In this document: positions 36,988-49,682 of the stretch, in pieces | Numbering within the stretch: position 1 is the first letter of the stretch | Layout: every line of letters starts with the position of its first letter | DNA from: Rhytidiadelphus loreus | Lineage: Eukaryota > Streptophyta > Bryopsida > Hypnales > Hylocomiaceae | Length of the DNA stretch: 64,000 nucleotides | Direction of reading: 5' to 3' | Assembly: GCA_947034895.1 (NCBI GenBank) | Contig: OX344764.1 | Span: forward strand, 1,302,001-1,366,000 | Notes under the pieces: generated by a model | Databases searched by the model: none | The model's input: the letters and a program-made list of their open reading frames with translations, nothing else | Told to the model about the DNA's origin: nothing | Made by a program: the position numbers and the translations under genes

Positions 36988-37800
36988 TATTACCGTAGTA
37001 CCTTATCAGATTCGGCAAATTTTTTATTTATTTTTAAAGATATTATAATTTCAGAAAATCATGATGATAATTGTCGAAAATCCTGAAAATTGATAACTCT
37101 GATTGTCGAAATAAATGAAAATATGTCAATTTCAGGGATCCTACAAAAATTCAACAAGAAATGAATTATCAAGTTGTCCAATGTAGTAGAATGCTCAATG
37201 TAAAGTCCAATGACTACCACCAAGAAATCTTTTGATGGAAACATAAAGAAGTTTCTTTATTGACATTTATTGAGATTAAAGAATGGAGAGATCTTTTTTA
37301 TAATGAAATCCATTGTCCGTCATGAACCCTCAAAGGATATGGGGTAATTTGAAGATGAGAGTTTGACCACTCATAATCAAAAAGTAGAACTTAACTATGA
37401 GCGGTTAAGCCCTTACTAATCCTCACCATTTACATATCCCACATGCATTGTTTTACCTCCTACCATCCAACTTGTATAAAGATTTTGTCTTCTTCATCTT
37501 CTCACATATTCGTGAGTTGCTTCTAAGGCTATAATCTCACTAACTTCTTAACGTCTTTGTACGACAAGTGGAGTGGAAATGAAAAAACGTTACTTGCAAC
37601 AAGTAGTGGAGAAAAACAATTTGTTTGCAACATTTCTTTGGAAAATGGTACAATTGCCGGATTTGGTAGAATTTAACTATATGTAAGATGAAATTTCCAG
37701 TAAATGTTTTTTAACTGCCAAAGTAGAAATCTAAAATTCTATTAATTATTCGGCAATTTTTGCCAAACCTGATAAGGTACTATGGTACTACGGTACCACC
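36988..37800. mobile_element. TIR element of ~0.8 kb carrying the dispersed repeat
   Basis: The left end contains accgtagtaccttatcag and the right end ctgataaggtac…ctacggta, imperfect inverted copies with a short insertion. Both are followed inward by a ttcggcaaattt/aatttttgccgaa-like stretch. The interior includes the 37.2–37.5 kb repeat. Non-coding; superfamily unknown. Confidence 0.65.
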
Positions 37801-38832
37801 CTAAATATCTTGGGGACAACTCCAAAAGGGGTAAGGTAGAAGGCTATGAAATGGAGTGGGCATTAACCCCAAAGTGACAAAGAGGACAGAAAGTGTCCTC
37901 ACAGAGTTTCAAGTCCAGTTCAAAGTGCTGTAAATTTTGCATTCAAGGTCCAAATTCAATAAGATTTGTTGTGAAAGTTGCATTCTCCCTTCTAGTTTGT
38001 ATGGTAATATTTTGAGATCAATACAAGATGTATTGATTTTTTGGAAGCCAATCGAAGTTCACAACTTCAATTTGAGTTCACCAAACTGCATTTTAGGGCT
38101 GCAACTTTGGGGCCTTATATCTCCTTCACCCATTGCTCATTTTCAATAAAATTTGTTGGATTTTGTTCCCCTTGAAGTATACTTATTGTGGTAAAGTTTT
38201 CATGTCAATCCAAATTGTTTTGAATGTTTGGGTGCAATTCAAAGTTCAAAATCCTGCCATTTTGTGAGTGTAGTGAACTTTGGCGGCTTGTTTCTTCTTC
38301 ATACAGAGTCCATTTTCAATAATTCTTTTTCGAAAAGTTGCACATACTAGTCTAGTTTATTGTGGCTAAATTTTCATGTTAATCCAAGAATTAATGAGTG
38401 ACTAAGAAGCATTCTAGTAGAAGGAGGTTCAGCTTTAGATGTTTTTTTTGCAATTTTTCTCACTGATTTTTGACATTTCAAAGCCATTTTGTAGACACAA
38501 TGATTCAATTGAATGAATTTTTTTTCACCAATGTGTTTGTATACTAGTTTTGAATCTCTTATAGTGTAAAGTTTTTTCATTTAGGTAGGTTTAGAAATCA
38601 AACTTCACCTCCAAACGTGTTTTTGGGAAAATTTCAACATCCATTATCAACACTAAAATATTATGATCTTGCAATCTATGTGGCCAAATGACTTTAAATT
38701 TTGTACACATCATCTACAACATGTACACTACAAGATTGTATGGTTGAGATTTGTATAACTTGAAGACATTTAGATCCATAAAGCTTCAAAGCAATGATGT
38801 TTTTGAACCCCAAAAATTGAATGTTACTTTGG

Positions 38833-39218
38833 GGTTAAGGTAGAAACACCATAAACGGTTAAAGTAAGCATTTCAACATGTAGGATATGAGAAATTTATT
38901 GAGAAATTGAACTCTATATGTGCAAAAACAAGGATGAGGAAGAATGCAAAAAAAAATGAATTTTTTCTCCAAAAATGAATATTTTATGCAATATAAATGT
39001 GGATTTCTCATAAGGACCCCATTCTAGTTTCATAGGTTCACCTAAAACAGCTACCTTTGGAACTTGTTCCTAATTGAGTGTGAGCCAATGAAATTCGAGA
39101 AAATTGAATCTTTTCAGGATTTTTTCAGAGCAAGCTATTGTTGATTTCAGGACAATCTAGTTTGCCAATAGAGGGAGGGTAACCGCTTATGGTGTTCCTA
39201 CTTCCTACCTTAAGAATG
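38833..39218. mobile_element. ~0.38-kb element with inverted ends
   Basis: The left end ttaaggtagaaacaccataa and the right end ttatggtgttcctacttcc plus taccttaa pair as imperfect inverted repeats of about 30 bp. There is a 6–7-base insertion in the right arm. No coding content. Confidence 0.6.
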
Positions 39219-40290
39219 GACCCTATAAATGGCTATGAAATGGACAAATGGTAGTTCATAAATTGACCTCCATAGTCATTGAATGAATCAAGAAAAAAAG
39301 CATTACTAATTGCAAGAGCCAATCATTCTCTTTGCTTTCCCATTTTTCTTTAGAAGTTGCAAGTGAACGGTTTATGGAAGACCTAGGGACATAAATAGGG
39401 ACATATGATACAACTCCTTTGAAAATCCATAAGTAATTCAAAAATGCTTCAAAAAATATGAAAACACTTGTGTTAGGTTCCTCTTCTATTTTTCTTTGTC
39501 TGAAAAATGAGCTCAAAGTATTTTCATTTAAAAAAATATATGAAAAAGGCGGATCAGCCCTTAGATGAGCCATTTAAGAGTCTCCTACCTTACTTATTTT
39601 TCAGAGGTGTGTGCTTGTTTCATGAATCAAATCCAAGTGGAATTATAATTTTATGATTAAAATTATAATTAAAATTGTAATTGTACATTGAAAGACAAAA
39701 CCTTTGGGAAGGGCTAGAAAAACTTAATGTTTAGAGTTTAAACATATTGAACTTGCAATCATTGGGGATTTTCACTCTAAAATTTTACAACAATGTATTC
39801 AAATAGATGTGCATTATAGTGTATAACTTAAATAAAATATTTGACCATTGAATTTATTAAAGCACATATAAAGATGAAGATTTCAATCGTGCTTTGATTA
39901 AAAGTGTTGAAGTAGTTTTGGCCTCAAAACCAAGTATGAGATGCAATGCTTGAGTAAATTTTGAGTGAATAGTAATGCAAATTCTCTCATTATGGTATTA
40001 TTGACCTTTCTAAAGAAAATCCTTAATCCACGGCCCCTCCTTGAAGTGTATTTTGGCTATATTTTACTATTTTCTCTTGATGTGAATTTTAGCCATAAAA
40101 ACGTTGTTTTTTGAATTTGAGTTCAACTAATGAAATTAATCTTATAATTATAGTTTTAATTTCTACTCCAATTGAGAATTTTGAAAAATTCTTAAATTTC
40201 AATATTTTGTAGCAATATAAACTTTGGACCTATAACCATGATTTTCTAATTTTAGAGTGTCATGGAACCCGTGGCTTACACCATGAAGTT

Positions 40291-40836
40291 AAGGTAAACC
40301 AGCCTATGACAGGCAGAATGGCTGGTTTGCCATGTTCACATTTTTGAAAAAAATTAAAAAAAATTCTCTATGAAGATAAACATGAGGAATGCAGAGAGCA
40401 AGTTAAATTTTATTTTTTGGACAAAAAATGAATTTTTTATGAATTTTTGAAGTCTGCTGTGCAGTTGGCTTTAAAGAGTCTGTAGACTACCCCAAATCAA
40501 CAGAAAAGTGTTTCCATGATGGTCATCTAACCACCGAATGCAGTCAAAACATTTTCTAACATGTCTCCAAGATTTCCTAATATGGACATGACATGAAAGA
40601 ATTACAAAATAACTTTTTACTACCAGTTTACACTGAAAATGGATAAGTGTCCTAAGACAGTTACCAATAACTTCATGACCATTTCCCAAGGCTTTGATTA
40701 TGGCCACAAATTAATCAAATGCAGTTCTAACCCCATTTATTGGAAAAAGTTTGTCATGAGTTGATTTAAGACTGTAATGGGTAGTTCTCTAGGAGCCTGT
40801 CATAGGAGATTTGCCTGTCATAGGCTGGTTTACCTT
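40291..40836. mobile_element. 0.55-kb MITE with perfect 25-bp TIRs
   Basis: Ends aaggtaaaccagcctatgac (left) and gtcataggctggtttacctt (right) are exact inverted copies extending over 25 bases. The interior is AT-rich and non-coding. Flanking bases are tt and at, giving no unambiguous target duplication. It lies about 0.27 kb before the remorin 5' region. Confidence 0.85.
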
Positions 40837-41101
40837 ATACATTGTAATGCACGTCTATTGTTAAAATTTCAGATTTTTTGAGTACATTCTATATTTGATG
40901 TGAATTTTTTTTATTTCTTAAGAAACTCACAATAATTAAAAAAATTTATGACTTGTAGTAGACATTTGACTTCATCTTTGCAAAATAAATATAAAATTTT
41001 CATCAATATCTAGTTGCAAAATGGCAGAAAACAGAGTGATGGACAGTCAGTCTTGAAATCAGCAGTCATGGGCCCGTCGTTTAGGGTTAAGTTAGAGAGG
41101 T

Positions 41102-42433
41102 GCGAAAGCTTGAGGCTGAAACGCACGGTGGAAGGACCTGACTATGACGGTGGCGCCACACGGTTACAAGTCCGTCTCTCGCTTGTCTGACGAAATGCAC
41201 GCGATGTCCCTTTCCCCTGACCGATCAGGAAGAGGGCGAGGCGCCAGCTATGGCTTCCACGCTCCCATCACTATCCAAAGTCCAAACTTAACCTTCCTCA
41301 CTAATTCCAGATCTCGATTGCTCTCATTCTCTCCTCCAGACTCTCCCTCAATCTATCGCACCGAGTTTTCATCCTTTCTTGGACTGCAGCTCCTGCGGCC
41401 TCGGTGAGGTGCTCGGGACCGACACGGGACGATACACTGTGAGTATCGCTTCTTCGCTGATTTAGAGCTGTATGTAAAAATTCACTGCATTTTCTACTTC
41501 TTCCCAGGACTGGCATTGGCGATCCCCGAGCCCGTCCATGCGTTGGTGAGACCTTTACATCTGCTAGCAAGTTCAGGCGAGCGCATTGAAAGAGCTAGCT
41601 GTTTGCTTGCGTATATATATTATCCATACTTTGAATAGTCAGGTATTTGAGATTTCATCCGAATAGTCGTGAGCTCATGTGAAAGCACCACGAATCGTTC
41701 TCTCCTCTCCTCGTCGTACAGTACAAAGTAGACGTTTCTTGAATTTTGTGAGTATATTACCATTTTCGGAGTTCCTTCAAATTTCTTTACAATTCTCTCA
41801 ATGTAACCATACAGAGCATGTTTTTCGCGTACCTCATCATGATTACAGAAAGGTCTATTTAATATCTCGCAGATGACATATGTTCTAGCTGCTCTCTCTC
41901 TCCCAGCGGCAGACAGGACTCGCGGAAGAGCTGAAAGTTCTTAAAGTTTAGGAATGTTGCGCTAGATAGAAAATTAGCAATGGCGTGGAAAGCTCAGAGA
42001 CGAGGTTCTTCTATTGTTTCGTCCGTCGTGAATGATGCTTTTTAGCATCGCTTTTTAGTTTGTTGAAAATCGGCGTCGATAACTCCATGTTAAAAAAGAT
42101 TATGCAATGGATTCAGTATAATTTATATTTTCCATCACCTGCTTACCACTATAATAGCGGTATTTTATGGTCTTTTGAAGGAAAACTTCGCCTACTTATT
42201 CTATGGAAATCTCAAACATTACAAGCAAAGGTTTTACCGTGTCATGCTAACCACTGCATCAAATAGAGGTCATCTCCTGGAAAGGCTCGAGTGAGACAAA
42301 TCTATTCAAACCGGTCTTGGCAGAAGTACAATGTTTTCTAGTTTTATTTGTAGTCAACAGTTGAATTCGATGATGAAGTTGTGCCGTCTTTTGTGCGGAC
42401 AGATTCGGAAGATCCATAATCTTGGACTCGAAT
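41102..42433 (+). promoter_or_regulatory. Remorin 5' region: probable promoter and leader exons (copy 2)
   Basis: GC-richer island directly upstream of the remorin coding exons and duplicated at 3201–4647. Possible leader-intron signals are the donor in ctgtgagtatc (about 41440), acceptor ttcttcccag (about 41508) and donor ttggtgagacc (about 41545). A TATA-like tatatatatta sits near 41613. The transcription start cannot be fixed from sequence alone. Confidence 0.6.
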
Positions 42434-42609
42434 ACCTGTGGCGGACTGACAAGAGTGTGGATGGACGCTGGAAGAAAGAGCTGTCTTTTATTATTCGTTG
42501 CTCTCTAATATGTAAGTAAGGTTTGTGCAATCTGAAGTTAGACTGAAGTTTAGGAAAGTCATCTTGGAAATTATATTTTTTCTGTCGTAGAGGTCAATTA
42601 AATAGATCT

Positions 42610-45600
42610 ATGATGTACATTCTTAGATCCTTTTTGGATTATTTTCCGTCGTCCTGCTCTCTACGATGTTCAATTATTTGTCGTGCGGGTAAAGCTTTCT
42701 CAGATGTTTGTTGCTACAAATTATTGAAGAGGAATGTTGGTGGAGTTGTTTGTGATGATCTGCTGACTGTTGAATGCGTATGAGAGGACTGCAAAGCCTA
42801 ACTAGGTTACTCTTTGATGCTTCAGTGTGCACATTTACAAAGGAGCAGATTATGTACACTTTTCCCTTGTTCTGCGGGACCTGGACTTTAGCATGTTAAG
42901 AATGCACCCAGCGTGAGTTGTGCATATTGCGAAAGCTACTACCTATGGAGCATTCTTCCATATCCAGTTACTTCTCTTACCAATTTCTCTTACCATCTTA
43001 AATGTCGCCGAAGTTCTTAGCTCTTTTTTGTCTAGTCTTTTCCTTAAATGTAGATTGGCAGATATAGTTTATTTGGTTTGCACATGTTTGATTTAGCAAG
43101 GTTATCTGATGAGTATTCTGACAGTTATTTAGGCATTCCTCACAATTCTTATTGATCGAACAATCTAATTGCAGAGTTGGGCCGGCAATCACTAGTTTCT
43201 GCAAGATCCAAGGGACGGAATCCGGATATCGTTAGACGAGGAATTAATCAAGCTGCTGAAAATGGAAGAAGGCACGAATTCTCCCTAGACTCTTTAGATA
43301 AAGAAATTCTTCAGACGATGTCCCGGGGATCCAAGAATGGTCACGTGAGTCTTCCAAGTGATTCAGCAAGCGAATCGTCGGGATGTGCTCAAGAGAAAGC
43401 CATTTGCTCTCGGGAATCATCACATCCTGAACCAGTCGTACATCCTTATGCCAGTCCCGAATACAAACGGAACCCGAAATCCGTTGTACCAAATGGGTTA
43501 CATCCTAGTGAATCAACTCCAAAAATCTCAAAGAAGCCTAGTGACCAGCATCACGGCACTAGAAATGTTGGTGAGTACTTAGAGAAAGAAACTCACCTCG
43601 ATTTCGAATCATTGCACATAAGCTGTCAAGTCAAGGCGTAGTGCTGTTAGTCAAGTATTTATTCGTTTGAGTTGTGGATCTTCTTATCATACTCTGAAAA
43701 AAAAAGTCATATGTGCAGGACAATTCCACGTGCCTACATTGCCCATGTGCCCGGAAGCTGATGTTCGCTCAAACGGTTACAAACAACAAGTCTCCGTGAA
43801 TGTAAATGGAGGCAAACACCAGCAAGATCCGTGTCACTGGCATCATTCGGGAGGGACTCTGCATCACTCCGGAGGAAACAACGAACTGCAAGTGTCCCAC
43901 CCTAAAGATTTGTCATTCCGAGATTCCCATTCTGTGATTTGCAATCAGGATGCTGAGGTATCATCTAGTAATAGTGGAGAAGACAACGGAGAGGATACCA
44001 GGAGAAAGCAAGCAAGTGAAGGTCCTTACTCTAGCATCATAGGTATGTGAGCGAAACTTGGTACCCTCCAATGTCTATTCCCACAAGTGCATAGAAATGA
44101 TGCAGAATGTTCTAATTTAGGCAGCGTAGTCATGGAACAAAAAAAGTACAAGAGAGTCACCTTGACACACTGTGAAGCACATTATTCATCTTCCTTATAT
44201 GTTTAGTCTCTAATAACATTTGTTTCGTTTTCGTGCTCTTCACATATGTAGCCTCTAATAATAAATCAAAGTATATTCTGAAGAAGATTGTCGTTACTCG
44301 CCATAAACGCGATATTATACTGATCTATGCAGAAGTTCAGTTTCTTGTCAAAAATTCTTCATATTTGTCACTTCAGAATGGTATGTCACATGTTTTCATA
44401 ACATCGCTAAGGTATGGCCTATTGACACCTATTAGCATAGCATTGCAGGCGGTCGATCCCAGCAGAGATCAGCATTGAAATCTAAGGTTTCAAAAGCACC
44501 TTCGTCAAAGTGGGACGATGCTGACAAGTGGATTGCGAGCCCCGGTCGCAATGACTCAGCAATACTCTCAAGCGCGTGTTCTAGTCAGGGGTCGGCTCCA
44601 AGCCCATTGCAACCTGGTAAGATTCAACGATCACTTACTATTCCCCGACTTGACTGTCACCCAGTTAGGCTTTAAGAGATGGTCATTCTGAGGTCTCTAA
44701 GGCTCATTGTGGAGCACTTTCTACAACATATTACAAACCAACTACTGGTTTGGTCTTCCGGACATCTTCTCTGGACGTAAATGGTGGGACTGTCATGTAA
44801 TCATCCTCGCAGAGGGCTTCATATCAAGGGACATCGGTCCTGATTCTTCACTAACTGTTTTAGCTTGAGAATACTTTCATAACAATCGCTTCATGCTTTG
44901 GTGACCCATTCGTGCAGGAAAGCGTCTGACAATTACAGGACAAGTGATGCTGGGGTGCAATGAGCTTGACAGCTCCAATGTTGCCGTGCCACGCGTGGAC
45001 TCCTCTTTCTCACTAATCAACAACGGGATCACGAGCACAGTTAATGTTAAGGACCATATCCAGCAGATAGAAAGTGCAATTCAAAATTCTCTGGTGAAGA
45101 GTTCTCCAGTCAGTGATCTCCCTAAAAGACTTCGTGCAGGTGCAAAATGTGTAGACGTTAGGCTGTCATCAAGGTCTGATCCAGACAAGAGGGGAGATAC
45201 TTCAATAATTACCTCCACCATGTATCTTCAACGGCCGAAGGACAGTAGATTGGATGAGTTGATATCACCACCCATATTACAAACGGAGCCACAAGTTTCA
45301 CAAAATCTAGTGTCTATTCCGCCTACAGAGAAGACTCCACTGGCAGAAACTCCTACCGATGCTCCTATCAAAGGTTTGTAGATTTCTGTCCAGTCCCAAT
45401 TTGAGCTCGAATTTGGGGCGATTGCTTTCTATGCAATAGTTTTGAATATCACGATATTACTAGTTCCAGCAATATGTGTTGGTCTTTCTTTTGTATTCAC
45501 ACATATTTCATATTTAACTGAATCTGCGGCCAGTACAGTTGAGAGTGGTCACATAGAGTCTGTAGTTAAACAAGGGCGATTCGTCTTGAAGAGGTGATGG

Positions 45601-47034
45601 GCCTTATATTCTATTATTAGGATTTTGTGCAAAATTCTGACTTACTCGCCGTTTGTCTTCCAGACATCTTCTACAATGGTCCGCACTCTAGGTCGGCTTC
45701 CGATTTCCCTAGCTCCATATCTGTAAGGGAGTCCGGCACTGAAACTGCACAGTCCAATTCACTCTACAGAGACATGGGCACGCAGATGACTCCCAATCCC
45801 AGCGTTCGGCTCTCAAGGGGTGAAACTCTCGGAGTATTTAATATTTCTCCAAGCAGACACAACACTCCAGACCACTCCCGCAGAACTGCATCCGTAGGAG
45901 CACCTGGCGCTAACGCGGACATGCTCGACCTCCAGAATTTTCAAACGGATAAACTCGGGCGTCGCATTCCAAGTTCTCAGCCTCATCCCACTCTGGACAG
46001 AAACTTAAACTGGAGCACAAGAGAAGAAGAGGAGGCGGAAAGTGCAACGTGTTTAAGAACCCAAGATGGTGGGGAGATACAGACTCGTCCTTTTGAGGCC
46101 TGGGCTTTAGCTTGGGAGGAAGCCGAGCGTGCCAAATATACTGCCAGGTACAATGATCTTTCTCTTTAGCACTGATATTAGTACAGCCCATTATCATTGC
46201 TCTCTGATAGATTTCAGACCTGGCTGGGGGTGATTGTTCCATGCAAATTGGTCCAATCCTTTTTTAGATGTAATTGCAAATGTGTCTAGATCTCACTTAG
46301 TTGCATGGTCTACTAAGCTCTCTGAGGCAAATATATATACCAAACAACAAGTGTGTAATAATTGGAAGATGAGTCCGCAAGTAAATCAACATTTTCTCGC
46401 TAGGGGCATCATCTTGACGTCTATTTAAATCGTGCTGTAACTCATTGGGCTTCTTTCTTACGGTCACCTTGTTGGTGGTCCTTACACTACCAATACGTCT
46501 ATTTGATTTGCAAATGAGACTCTTTTATCAAGAACTCGGTTACGGTTTTCTATTTTTTCTCTCGCCAATGGATTCTTCTGGATTGATAAGGACATCTTTT
46601 TATCTCCCAAGTAATGGTTATCGCTTTTATTTGTTTCTGCAGATTCCATCAAGAGGAAACCAGGATCAAGGCCTGGGAGGAGCATCAAAAAGCGAAAGCA
46701 GAAGCACGGATGAGAAAGACGGAGGTTTGTGAACTTACCAGAAAGTAGCCTTCATTTTCCGCCATTTCCTACGGCCTTTGCTGAGGTGCTAATATTCTCC
46801 GTGCAGGCGAAACTTGAAAAATTGCACGAGAGTGCAAGCCAGAAGATGTCAAATCAAATTGCAGTTGTCAATCGGAAAGCTGAAGATATGAGAGCTGCTG
46901 CGGAAGTCTTTCGTGACGAACATGCTACAAAAGCCAAACACCGAGCCGAATACATCCGGCAGACCGGCAACGCTCCTACTACTCTGGGTTGCTTCGCATC
47001 ACGCTTAGTACCTTTTCAGTCATACATACAGTGA
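42610..47034 (+). CDS. Remorin family protein, long N-terminal type
   Basis: Remorins are plant-specific scaffold proteins of plasma-membrane nanodomains, anchored at the cytosolic face by the C-terminus. Exons: candidate first exon 42610–42688, then 43175–43570, 43719–44042, 44449–44616, 44918–45373, 45664–46147, 46643–46724 and 46807–47034. All have GT–AG borders and matching phases, giving about 738 aa. The C-terminal remorin domain (about residues 615–725) reads AWALAWEEAERAKYTAR, then FHQEETRIKAWEEHQKAKAE, AKLEKLHESASQKMSNQ and HRAEYIRQTGNAPTT, a coiled coil, and a Cys-containing anchor tail (LGCFASRLVPFQSYIQ). The long disordered N-terminal part has the group-typical KWDDADKWIASP (about residue 287), DMGTQMTPNPS and SRHNTP. 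The family assignment is firm. The first exon is a guess: it is the only upstream ORF I found whose phase-1 donor (gcgg|gtaaag) joins exon 2 as GAG without a stop. Confidence 0.93.
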
Positions 47035-47718
47035 ATTTCTTCCCAGAGCTTTATTTTAAACCATCTTGTATTATACCTCTGAAATTTATATATGAAGGAA
47101 ACCCCTTCTTCTGCTCCAAATCTCTCCCATATTGACGCGCCCTGGGAAACACAAGTTACACAACAAATGCCTCCCGGCAATTTGTAGCCTAGGAATCGTC
47201 ATTTATTTGTGCATACAGCTCCTCAGACAGATCAACCGAGCGCTAACACTTAAGATACCTCAACCTGATGCAGCCATAGAGAAGGCTTGTAATGAGCAGT
47301 GAAGGGTGTCTTGGGGCGTAACTTTTGATGCGTGTAGCTTGGAGTCGAAATCTTTCAGATAATACACAGTATCTGCTGTCGGCTGGCAAATTCTGAAGCT
47401 TCTCCCAAATTCCTTCGCTGGTAACCTTCAAAGCACTATTAAGAATAATGCTCGTTTAACAGATGCAACCACACAAATTTTCAAATTACATTCAACCACA
47501 CAAATTTTCAAAGTTCACACTCATTCAGCCATAGTAAAATCTCAAACTTTAATTCCAAGATCGATGCGAGCAGACGACCATGCATGGTAGGGGACTTTCT
47601 GCTCGGGGTTGTGCGATAGCAATCCATTTGATGCGTCTCCAAGGTGAGTCATTAGGAGAGTTACTAATCTTAGTGAGATAGAGGCTTCCTAATAGAAACA
47701 AGCAATAAATATATCTCA
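47035..47718. other. Remorin 3' region and intergenic spacer
   Basis: Holds the remorin 3' UTR and the upstream region of the next gene. A direct repeat accacacaaattttcaaa occurs near 47470 and 47495. No gene. Confidence 0.5.
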
Positions 47719-47853
47719 ATGGCAGGAGAGGCAGTCCCAGTACTTGATAAGAGGAGACTCATCTCAGAATTTGTGATAAGCTTAACCTCTGAGAAGGAAA
47801 AACTCGCTTGGCAACTGGAGAAAATCGGAAACGGCTATAGGACCTTTCCCTAA
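47719..47853 (+). CDS. Possible 44-codon upstream ORF
   Basis: ATG 47719 to TAA 47851 encodes MAGEAVPVLDKRRLISEFVI and a hydrophilic remainder ending GYRTFP. It ends 76 bp before the start of the zinc-finger gene. If within the same transcript it would act as a uORF; it may equally be chance. No homology recognised. Confidence 0.3.
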   Translation: MAGEAVPVLDKRRLISEFVISLTSEKEKLAWQLEKIGNGYRTFP

Positions 47854-47928
47854 GACCGTTGGATAAGCCGGCTGAAATTGTGTCTGCGAGCCAGTCCTGC
47901 AGACCATAGCAAATTGCAGCTCCCAGCG

Positions 47929-49682
47929 ATGGCACCGACGCCAGTGCAGCATCACCTGCCCTCGTCGGCGCTTCATTGCATTTCCTCCTCCTCCTCCTTT
48001 CCTTCCTCCGCCTCTAGCTGCATTCTTCCCCGTTCGAATTGGCGCAGTGTGACGCATTTGGTGACTGGGGAACTTGAAAAGCCTCGCGCGGTCAGGCGAG
48101 TCGGGATTCCGCGTGCAGCAACTGGATCCGAAGTCGTTGCTCCCCCGGTGAGAACTTATTTTGCGCCTGAACTCTTCGATTTTATTGGCAGGAAGAGAAA
48201 TTGCGAGGGTTGGTTCATGGCTTCGACACGTTGAAATTTCTGCTGCGAGTATGTCTATTGTTAATGCCAAGTACTTTGAGCGACGCACTTCCTTGTTACA
48301 TATTGGATTACTGTTGGCAATCCAGTACGAATCAGTCGGCTAGCATAACCATATTTGAATGCTTAGCCTATTTTATTATTGGAGTGTAAGCCGCAGGGGT
48401 AACGAGGGGACATGGCCGGAAAAAGGTCGGTCGTCCATCTGTTGCCCATGTGTTGCAGGGTTTTCACTCCGATTTCGTCAAGCATTGGATTAAACCCTAT
48501 TTGACCTCTGATAGGATTTGGATTGATTGATTGGTAAGTCATTTCATGTGTCTTGAAATTCGAAGTGCAATTCGTACACACCGAGCAGATCGGCGCCAGA
48601 AAAAACTGTTGGGCAAACGATTCATTTTGGAGTTGAGAACTCATAAGAAACTCATCTTGCGTACTGTAATGTGGATGGTCTACGACAGCTCAACGCAGAG
48701 GAAATCACTATGGTTAAAAGTGTTCTTCGGTTCTATCAGCTTCATTTTCCCCCCTTCGATTTCTGGGTTTTTCAGAATTTAAAGCTTGTTGGAACGAGAG
48801 CTTAGGATGAGCCAAAGAGGGATTGTAGTATATCTCAACATTCCACCTCAGGCTGGTGCGCTTGTAATCTTGAAATCCTGTGAGCTTATTATATTATATT
48901 TCAGTTCATAGAAGTACTTTATGCCCAAATGCCGAAAGTCTTTGCGCAAGCAGTGTATAATAATCTTCTGCTTGTGCAATTGTGGCAGGTGGAAAAAGAA
49001 GATGGTCCCAATCTGCCTTGTGATACATGTAATGGCAAAGGATGGACGGTATGCGATTTTTGCAAAGGGCAGAAAACCAATGTGCAAGTGAGAGCTAATA
49101 AATTTTATAGAAGATGTCCTTCTTGTCGAGCTGTGAGTTTCTCCGAACGCACACTTTGCTTCTTGACTTCCCCCTGAACATGAAAGCCAGATTTGTAACA
49201 AGTTCGTTCTCGCTACAAAACTCGACCAATTTCACAAGTTTATTATATCTTTAGTACTAACTATCTTGATGAGAGTAGTTTTCACTTGCATTGTGGTAGG
49301 GAGGTTAAAATTATCTCGCCATCTTGCATCTACCGTAATGATTTCTCTCTCATGCAAGATATGAGATGTCCTCTCGTAATGAACTAATTCAATGATGTGC
49401 AGGATTTCTATTTCATCAATAGACGAAAACTTACAGAATCGCTAATCAGCATTAGTTAACTGTTTTCTAGAAACCGAAACTGAAGAATTGTATATGTTGG
49501 AATGATATTTATCTTTTTGAGAATGCTTAGAAATTGCGAACTGCCCTTGAAGTGAAGTTCGAAGAATGATTATCTTGTCTGTTTCTTGTCGTGTATTCAT
49601 ATTGCAGGCTGGTGTTGTTATCTGCAAACAATGCAAAGTGTTCAAGTGCGTTACATTTCCAGATGGCGTCGATGGATATTGA
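47929..49682 (+). CDS. Chloroplast-type DnaJ Cys-rich (BSD2/ENA-like) zinc-finger protein
   Basis: Three exons, 47929–48147, 48989–49132 and 49608–49682, all joined in phase 0 at GT–AG borders, give 145 aa. The first exon encodes a Ser/Ala-rich, acid-poor stretch (PSSALHCISSSSSFPSSASS, then Arg-rich) typical of a chloroplast transit peptide. The mature part has four CxxC pairs, CDTCNGKGW, CDFCKGQ, CPSC and CKQC, the two-zinc DnaJ-type cysteine-rich fold without a J domain, ending FKCVTFPDGVDGY. The family includes BSD2 (Rubisco large-subunit folding) and other small plastid thiol/chaperone proteins. From memory the C-terminus resembles the ENA-like branch more than BSD2 itself. Function beyond a plastid protein-folding role is inference. 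The preceding in-frame codons from 47878 add 17 residues and are less likely as start. Confidence 0.9.

Noticed and set aside
42331..42519. 62-codon frame as first exon of the remorin gene
   Set aside because: Its natural donor (ata t|gtaagt) joined to the exon 2 acceptor gives TAG or shifts the frame.
47782..48288. 168-codon minus-strand frame, and plus-strand frame 48161–48389
   Set aside because: The first is antisense to the Ser/Ala-rich transit peptide exon; the second lies in intron 1 of the zinc-finger gene.
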